A stretch of 24,312 nt of DNA from positions 1 through 24,312 of the forward strand of contig JBKHJZ010000035.1 of the NCBI GenBank assembly GCA_046537875.1, given 5' to 3'. Position numbers and translations under genes: made by a program. This stretch comes from JBKHJZ01 sp046537875. Its GTDB lineage: Bacteria > Actinomycetota > Acidimicrobiia > Acidimicrobiales > VFJN01. Below, piece after piece: positions 20,480 through 24,312 of the stretch (within the stretch, counting starts at the first letter, position 1; every line of letters begins with the position of its first letter). Under the pieces are notes generated by a model that worked only from the letters and a program-made list of their open reading frames with translations, made no database searches and was not told where the DNA came from.

Positions 20480-23400
20480 CAGCGCGCTCCCTTCACGGTG
20501 GTCAGCTCGCCGGCCAGGTACTTCCGCATGGCCCGGCCCTCGTTGCCGGGGGTGAACCCGGTGGTCGCCCGGGCCCACGGGCCGCGGCCGCCGACCGCCC
20601 CGTCCTCCGCCTTCGTCACCCGCACCAGGACCTCCTTGGGCGTGGTGTTGATGGCGTGGTTGTCGACGTCGAACCCGAACACGAACCCCATGCCGCCGGC
20701 GAGCTTGTGGAAGAGCGTGTCGGTCTGGTGCATCGGCGGCGCCCAACCCCGGGTGATGCTCTGCTGGCTGCCGGAGCGGAAGCTCGCCTGGTAGCCGGTG
20801 GGCGCCAGCGCCCGGTGGTCCTCGCGCTCCCGCTGCGCCCGCACCGTCCGGGGCGTCGCCATGTAGAAGGCGTGCTTGAGCATGGTCACGCCCCGCGGGT
20901 AGGCGGGGTTGTAGGTCAACCGGGCCTGGAGGCGTGCCACCTCGAGGAAGTCCCCGTCCCCGTCGGCGCCCACGAACGGGCGGTCACGCTCGTTGGCGTC
21001 GATCCACACGTAGTCGCCGTTGTCGATGCCCAGCTCGCGGGCGTCGTCGGGATGCATGTGGAGCTGGGGGTCGCCGACCCCGGGCATGCGCTGGTCGGCC
21101 CGGTAGGGGTCGGTGAAGCCCGATGCCCACAGCCAGTGCCAGTCGGTGACCGCCCACGACGAGTGGACGCTGTGGCGCGACTTGGGCGTGAGGCACAGCA
21201 ACGTGTAGCCGTCGTCGAGCAGCGGGTTCCTGGTCCGCTTCACCTCGTCCCACGGCATGGCCAGGTTGCGGACCTGGCGCAGGTCGGCGTCGGTCTCGGC
21301 CGGGTCGATGCCGTAGTCGTCGGGCCGCAGGTAGGGGCTGGTCGAGACGATCACGTTCGGCAGGTAGGGCGTCGCCTCCACCGCCTCGCGGTGCACGATG
21401 AGGTTCTCGCCGTACTCGATGGCCTCGGGGATGTCGGCGTAGCCGTGCAGGCGGCCGGTGTCGGTGTAGAAGGGCAGGCTGTCGCGCACCTGCTCGACGA
21501 ACGGGACCCGGGGGTACGTGCGGTACTGCATGAGCGCCCCGCCGGGCTCGCCGTAGCGGCCGGCGAGCAGGTCGGCGGTGCGGTAGCCCTCGGTGGTGAA
21601 CGACGCCGCCATCACCCGGTCGAGGTAGACCTCCGGCCGGTCGGCGAACGCGTAGTGACGGGCGAACCGCCGGTCGCCGGTGAGGTCGCCCAACGCGCCC
21701 GCGACGCCGGCGAAGACCGCGATGTCGTCGCGGGTGTCGTGCAGCGGCTCGATGCCGCCCGTCCACACCTGCAGGAACGGGTTCGAGCACGAGCCCGCCA
21801 TCTCGTGCGTGCGGAACTCCAGCCAGCTGCTCACCGGGAGCACGACGTCGGCGAACTCGGCCGAGCCCGTCCACTCGATCTGCTGGTCGACGATCAGGTC
21901 GACCTTCGGGTTGACGTTGCGGATCAGGTGGTAGGCCCACTTGGCCTGGTTGATCAGGTTGGCGTTGTTGTACCAGAGCACCTTCGTCGGGGTCGGTAGG
22001 TGGGTCCGGCCCGTGAACACCTTCCGCCCCTCCGAGGGGGTGTCCACGATCAGCGGGCGGTCGCCGTAGCCCCAGTAGCTGGTCTCCTCGCCGTGGATCG
22101 TGTGGCGGCTGGTCTCGGCCGTGTAGCGGGCGTCCGGGTCGCGCAGCGGGTGGAACGGGTCCTCGTTCACGTAACCGCCCACGCCCGGGCCGTGCCAGGG
22201 CGCCGCGTGGAAGATGCCGCCCTTGTAGTTGCCGGCCCAGGTGCTCACGCCCCCGCCTGGCACGCCGATGCTGCCGACCAGCATCGCCACCAGGTAGCAG
22301 GCCCGGTTGTGCAGCGTGGCGTGGAAGTAGTGGTTGACGCCCTCGCCGATGTGGATCGCGGCCGGCGACAGGGTGGCGAAGTCCTCGACGAGCTGCTCGA
22401 TCAGGGTGCGGGGCGCCCCGGTGATGTCGGCGACCGTGTCGAGGTCGTAGTCCTCGAGGTGGCGGCGGTACATGGCGAACACGGTCGCCACCTCCACCTC
22501 GCTGCCGTCGGCCAGCCGGACCGTGCCCTCGTGGTCGAGCACCGGGCGGATACCCCGGGCCTCGAGGCGGTCGCCCACGTCGTCGCGGCTGATCGCCCGC
22601 GGGCGGTTCGTGCGCCGGTCGAGCACCACGCGATCGCCGAGCCGCTCGTACTGCTCGGCGGTCAGGCCGTGGAGACCGAAGCTGGGGCCGTCGGCGGGCA
22701 GGAGCGGCGTGTGGTCGTCGAACACCTCGTCGGCCCGCAGGCGCTGCAGCGTGTCGAGCCGGACCAGCAGCGGCATGTCGGTGAACCGCAGCAGGAACGG
22801 CTCGTCGTAGGCCCTGCGGTCGATCAGGGCCTTGCACACGCCGAGCATGAGCGCGGTGTCCGACAGGCCGGCCCGCACCGGGATCCAGTAGTCCGACTTG
22901 GTGGACGGCGGGCCGTACTCCGGGATGATCGACACGATCTTCCCGCCCCGCTCCATCACCTCGTGGAACCAGTGGCTGTCGGGCATCTTGTTCTCGACGA
23001 GGTTCTTGCCGACCATCACGATCAGGCGGCTGCGCCGCATGTCGTTCATGTCGACCTCGGTCGACTGGAGGCCGTGCACGAACGGGAAGCCGGGCGCCTG
23101 GTCGCCCCGCCACGTGTACTCCGACCAGTCCCGGGCGCCGACCGCCTCGTCCTCGCCGACGCCCCGGACGTCCGCGTCGAGCAGGGCCAGCATGTTGGCG
23201 AACCGGAACAGGCCGAACTTGCCGGCCACGCCGTGCACCGGGAGCGACGACCCGAACTTCATGGTCCGGACCCCCGAGCCCTCCCAGTGCTCCAGCATCT
23301 CGGGCTCGTAACCGTCCTCGTCGACCAGCCGGCGCTCGCCCTCGTCGCCGCTGTAGGTGGCGGCGATCGCCCGCAGGCCACGGGCCAGGTAGGCGTCGAC

Positions 23401-23943
23401 CTCGTCCCAGCTCACCCGCACGAACTCGTCGTCGCCCCGGGCGTCGAAGCGGTAGCGGCCGCGCAGCGACGGGTCGTCGGAGAGCGACGGGAAGCCGTCG
23501 TCGGCCCACTCCTTCCACCCGGCCCGGACCATCGGGTGCTTGGCCCGGTACGGCCCGTAGACCCGGCGGTGCAGCGTGTAGCCCTTCGGGCAGCCCCGGG
23601 GGTTCCAGGCCACCGTCGAGCGGTTGCCCTGCGGGTCGCCGTAGGCGTCGCCGTCGTAGTTCTGCTCGATCCGGGTGACCACGCCGTTGCGGCTGAAGGC
23701 CCGCAGGCGGCACATGTGCGTGTCGTTCGGGGCGCAGACGAACGTGAAGTGGTCGTCGTAGGCGTACTGGTCGCGGTACACCCGCTCCCAGTCCCGGTCC
23801 GGGTAGGCCCGCAGCGGGTTGTCGACGCCCTCCTGCGCGCTCAGGTAGTCGAGCCCCAGCTCCAGGTAGAGGGCGGTCGCCACCGCGGCGCCCGAGAGCT
23901 TGAGGAACGACCGCCGGCTGATCGGTTGCCCTGCACCGTTCAC
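20479..23943 (-). CDS. Tat-exported molybdopterin catalytic subunit, type II DMSO reductase family (NarG/NxrA-like)
   Basis: The product is 1154 residues. The GTG at 23943 is supported by GAGGGA just upstream and by the Tat signal that follows (ISRRSFLKLSGAAVA, residues 8-22). Residues 66-120 hold the N-terminal [4Fe-4S] region: Cys70, Cys78 and Cys118, with NPRGCPKG typical of the family. The first ligand is Cys where NarG has His, and spacing C-x7-C is unusual; His76 is also close. Asp281 in TWRGDQAPGFP aligns with the Mo ligand Asp of NarG (DWYCDLPPASP). Further family landmarks are KMPDSHWFHEVMERGGKIV (residues 319-337) and RFTDMPLLVRL. The C-terminal cofactor-binding domain runs to the end. 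Export by Tat puts the active site outside the cytoplasm, as in archaeal nitrate reductases, some Nxr, Ser, Pcr and Ddh. The substrate is not determinable here. It opens the six-gene operon. Confidence 0.92.
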   Translation of the reverse strand: MNGAGQPISRRSFLKLSGAAVATALYLELGLDYLSAQEGVDNPLRAYPDRDWERVYRDQYAYDDHFTFVCAPNDTHMCRLRAFSRNGVVTRIEQNYDGDAYGDPQGNRSTVAWNPRGCPKGYTLHRRVYGPYRAKHPMVRAGWKEWADDGFPSLSDDPSLRGRYRFDARGDDEFVRVSWDEVDAYLARGLRAIAATYSGDEGERRLVDEDGYEPEMLEHWEGSGVRTMKFGSSLPVHGVAGKFGLFRFANMLALLDADVRGVGEDEAVGARDWSEYTWRGDQAPGFPFVHGLQSTEVDMNDMRRSRLIVMVGKNLVENKMPDSHWFHEVMERGGKIVSIIPEYGPPSTKSDYWIPVRAGLSDTALMLGVCKALIDRRAYDEPFLLRFTDMPLLVRLDTLQRLRADEVFDDHTPLLPADGPSFGLHGLTAEQYERLGDRVVLDRRTNRPRAISRDDVGDRLEARGIRPVLDHEGTVRLADGSEVEVATVFAMYRRHLEDYDLDTVADITGAPRTLIEQLVEDFATLSPAAIHIGEGVNHYFHATLHNRACYLVAMLVGSIGVPGGGVSTWAGNYKGGIFHAAPWHGPGVGGYVNEDPFHPLRDPDARYTAETSRHTIHGEETSYWGYGDRPLIVDTPSEGRKVFTGRTHLPTPTKVLWYNNANLINQAKWAYHLIRNVNPKVDLIVDQQIEWTGSAEFADVVLPVSSWLEFRTHEMAGSCSNPFLQVWTGGIEPLHDTRDDIAVFAGVAGALGDLTGDRRFARHYAFADRPEVYLDRVMAASFTTEGYRTADLLAGRYGEPGGALMQYRTYPRVPFVEQVRDSLPFYTDTGRLHGYADIPEAIEYGENLIVHREAVEATPYLPNVIVSTSPYLRPDDYGIDPAETDADLRQVRNLAMPWDEVKRTRNPLLDDGYTLLCLTPKSRHSVHSSWAVTDWHWLWASGFTDPYRADQRMPGVGDPQLHMHPDDARELGIDNGDYVWIDANERDRPFVGADGDGDFLEVARLQARLTYNPAYPRGVTMLKHAFYMATPRTVRAQREREDHRALAPTGYQASFRSGSQQSITRGWAPPMHQTDTLFHKLAGGMGFVFGFDVDNHAINTTPKEVLVRVTKAEDGAVGGRGPWARATTGFTPGNEGRAMRKYLAGELTTVKGAR

Positions 23944-24037
23944 GCGTTCCCTCGCAGCTCGTGGTCGGTCCCCCGCCCCTGTCAGGTCGCGGGGATCGTC
24001 ACTGCGATCGACTGAAACACGCGGCTCCGGCCCGAAG

Positions 24038-24057
24038 TAGGGGACCTTGGTCCCGGG
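24038..24057. promoter_or_regulatory. DosR/DevR-like palindromic box upstream of the molybdoenzyme operon
   Basis: The site reads TAG-GGGACC-TT-GGTCCC-GGG. It keeps both GGGAC and GTCCC half-sites with the spacing of the DosR/DevR consensus (TTSGGGACTWWAGTCCCSAA) and matches 15 of its 20 positions by my count; the outer A/T positions are the weak ones. It lies 95-114 bases before the GTG at 23943, a normal distance for an activator. DosR turns on genes under hypoxia and nitric oxide in actinobacteria, which would suit a respiratory molybdoenzyme. No clear -10 hexamer was found between the box and the start. Confidence 0.6.
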
Positions 24058-24166
24058 TGGTGGGGCCGTCCGTCAGGAATGGGGCGAACACGCGTGCGGC
24101 CGGGCCGAGGTCCCCGGGGCCACCCTCCCGCCCGGGGCCCGTCACCCGGGGCCGGTCGCCCGGGAC

Positions 24167-24217
24167 CGTTCTGGCAGCGATGGCTTCGCGTTCCCCCGGC
24201 GAAACGCTGCCAGAACG
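24167..24217. repeat. 51-base hairpin repeat, copy A
   Basis: Perfect 13-base arms (cgttctggcagcg at 24167-24179 and its complement at 24205-24217) enclose 25 bases. Inside, TTCGC (24185-24189) and GCGAA (24199-24203) form a second stem with a nine-base loop. There is no T-run on either side. The element is repeated 94 bases further on. Confidence 0.85.
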
Positions 24218-24260
24218 CCCAAGGGGCGCCGCCAGCCGCCCCTGCCGCCCACCCGGAACG

Positions 24261-24311
24261 CATTCTGGCAGCGATGGCTTCGCATCCCCCCGGCGAAACG
24301 CTGCCAGTACC
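24261..24311. repeat. 51-base hairpin repeat, copy B
   Basis: This copy is identical to copy A at 46 of 51 positions. The nine inner pairs of the outer stem (ctggcagcg with cgctgccag) and the TTCGC/GCGAA inner stem are kept, while the outer ends are mismatched. It ends one base before the window edge, so further copies may follow. Confidence 0.85.
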
Positions 24312-24312
24312 C

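Larger units (their letters stand above)
23944..24312. other. Non-coding region upstream of the molybdoenzyme operon
   Basis: No convincing gene is seen in these 369 bases to the window end. An open frame on the - strand at 23982-24263 has no ribosome binding site, has a low-complexity Arg/Pro/Gly composition and runs through a hairpin repeat, so it is rejected. The region contains the ribosome binding site of the alpha gene, a DosR-like box, a stretch rich in CCCGGG (24110-24165) and two copies of a 51-base hairpin repeat. Confidence 0.7.

Noticed and set aside
20479..23943. Naming the operon narGHJ or nxrAB
   Set aside because: The family contains enzymes for many substrates. The Cys ligand pattern and the absence of a NarI-type subunit do not allow a specific name from sequence reading alone.
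22000..24015. Long + strand open frame of about 670 codons opposite the molybdoenzyme alpha gene
   Set aside because: It lies antisense to a gene with unmistakable Tat and molybdopterin motifs; its composition is Val/Ala/Gly/Arg low complexity and no domain is visible.
23982..24263. Possible 93-residue gene on the - strand upstream of the alpha gene
   Set aside because: It runs through one hairpin repeat and the DosR-like box, lacks a ribosome binding site and has low-complexity composition.
24167..24311. Paired hairpins as integron attC sites or rho-independent terminators
   Set aside because: The arms do not contain the attC core pattern (the GTT is followed by CTGG), no cassette gene lies between them, and no T-run follows either hairpin.

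Overview
The window reads as chromosomal DNA of a very GC-rich actinobacterium. The evidence is strong GC bias at third codon positions, frequent GTG starts, many ATGA, GTGA and TGATG gene junctions, an iniBAC-like dynamin locus, an Asp23/DUF2273/DUF6286/AmaP operon and a DosR-type palindrome. The gene mix would suit the Acidimicrobiia or a relative, but the sequence alone cannot fix the taxon. No rRNA, tRNA, CRISPR array, transposase or phage gene was seen.

Left part, + strand, 1-9984: one probable operon. Four acidic, low-complexity or glycine-rich proteins (the first cut by the window edge) and one LpqN/Mog1-PsbP-like protein lead into two adjacent dynamin-like GTPases that resemble mycobacterial IniA and IniC. 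The protein just upstream of the IniA-like GTPase is glycine-rich, as IniB is. The layout is therefore an enlarged iniBAC-type locus. Two of the partner proteins end in the same 25-residue C-terminal peptide, and two or three begin with amphipathic Ala/Gly/Asp helices. My reading is a membrane-remodelling or envelope-stress system with several scaffold or adaptor proteins, largely undescribed.

Middle, - strand, 12902-10096: seven tightly overlapping genes form an envelope-stress operon. In order they are an Asp23/Gls24 protein, a divergent Asp23-like protein, a tiny J-domain protein, a DUF2273 membrane peptide, a second small Asp23 protein, a DUF6286-type membrane protein and an AmaP-like membrane anchor. 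The operon converges on the iniBAC-like operon. Next come a 61-residue conserved small protein, a three-domain protein (winged helix, alpha/beta hydrolase, class III cyclase) and an OsmC-family protein, all on the - strand.

Right part, - strand, 23943-15949: a six-gene operon for an exported type II DMSO-reductase-family molybdoenzyme (the Nar/Nxr/Ser/Pcr/Ddh/Ebd group). It encodes a Tat-exported catalytic subunit, a small unknown protein, a four-cluster iron-sulfur subunit, a TorD/NarJ-type chaperone, a haem-b gamma subunit of the EbdC/DdhC type with a C-terminal membrane helix, and a polytopic membrane protein that may be the anchor or quinone partner. Junctions are mostly TGATG or ATGA, so translation is coupled. 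A near-perfect palindrome resembling the DosR/DevR hypoxia box lies about 95 bases before the first start codon. Beyond it is a non-coding stretch with two copies of a 51-base hairpin repeat 94 bases apart. The substrate cannot be read from sequence; nitrate/nitrite is one of several options.
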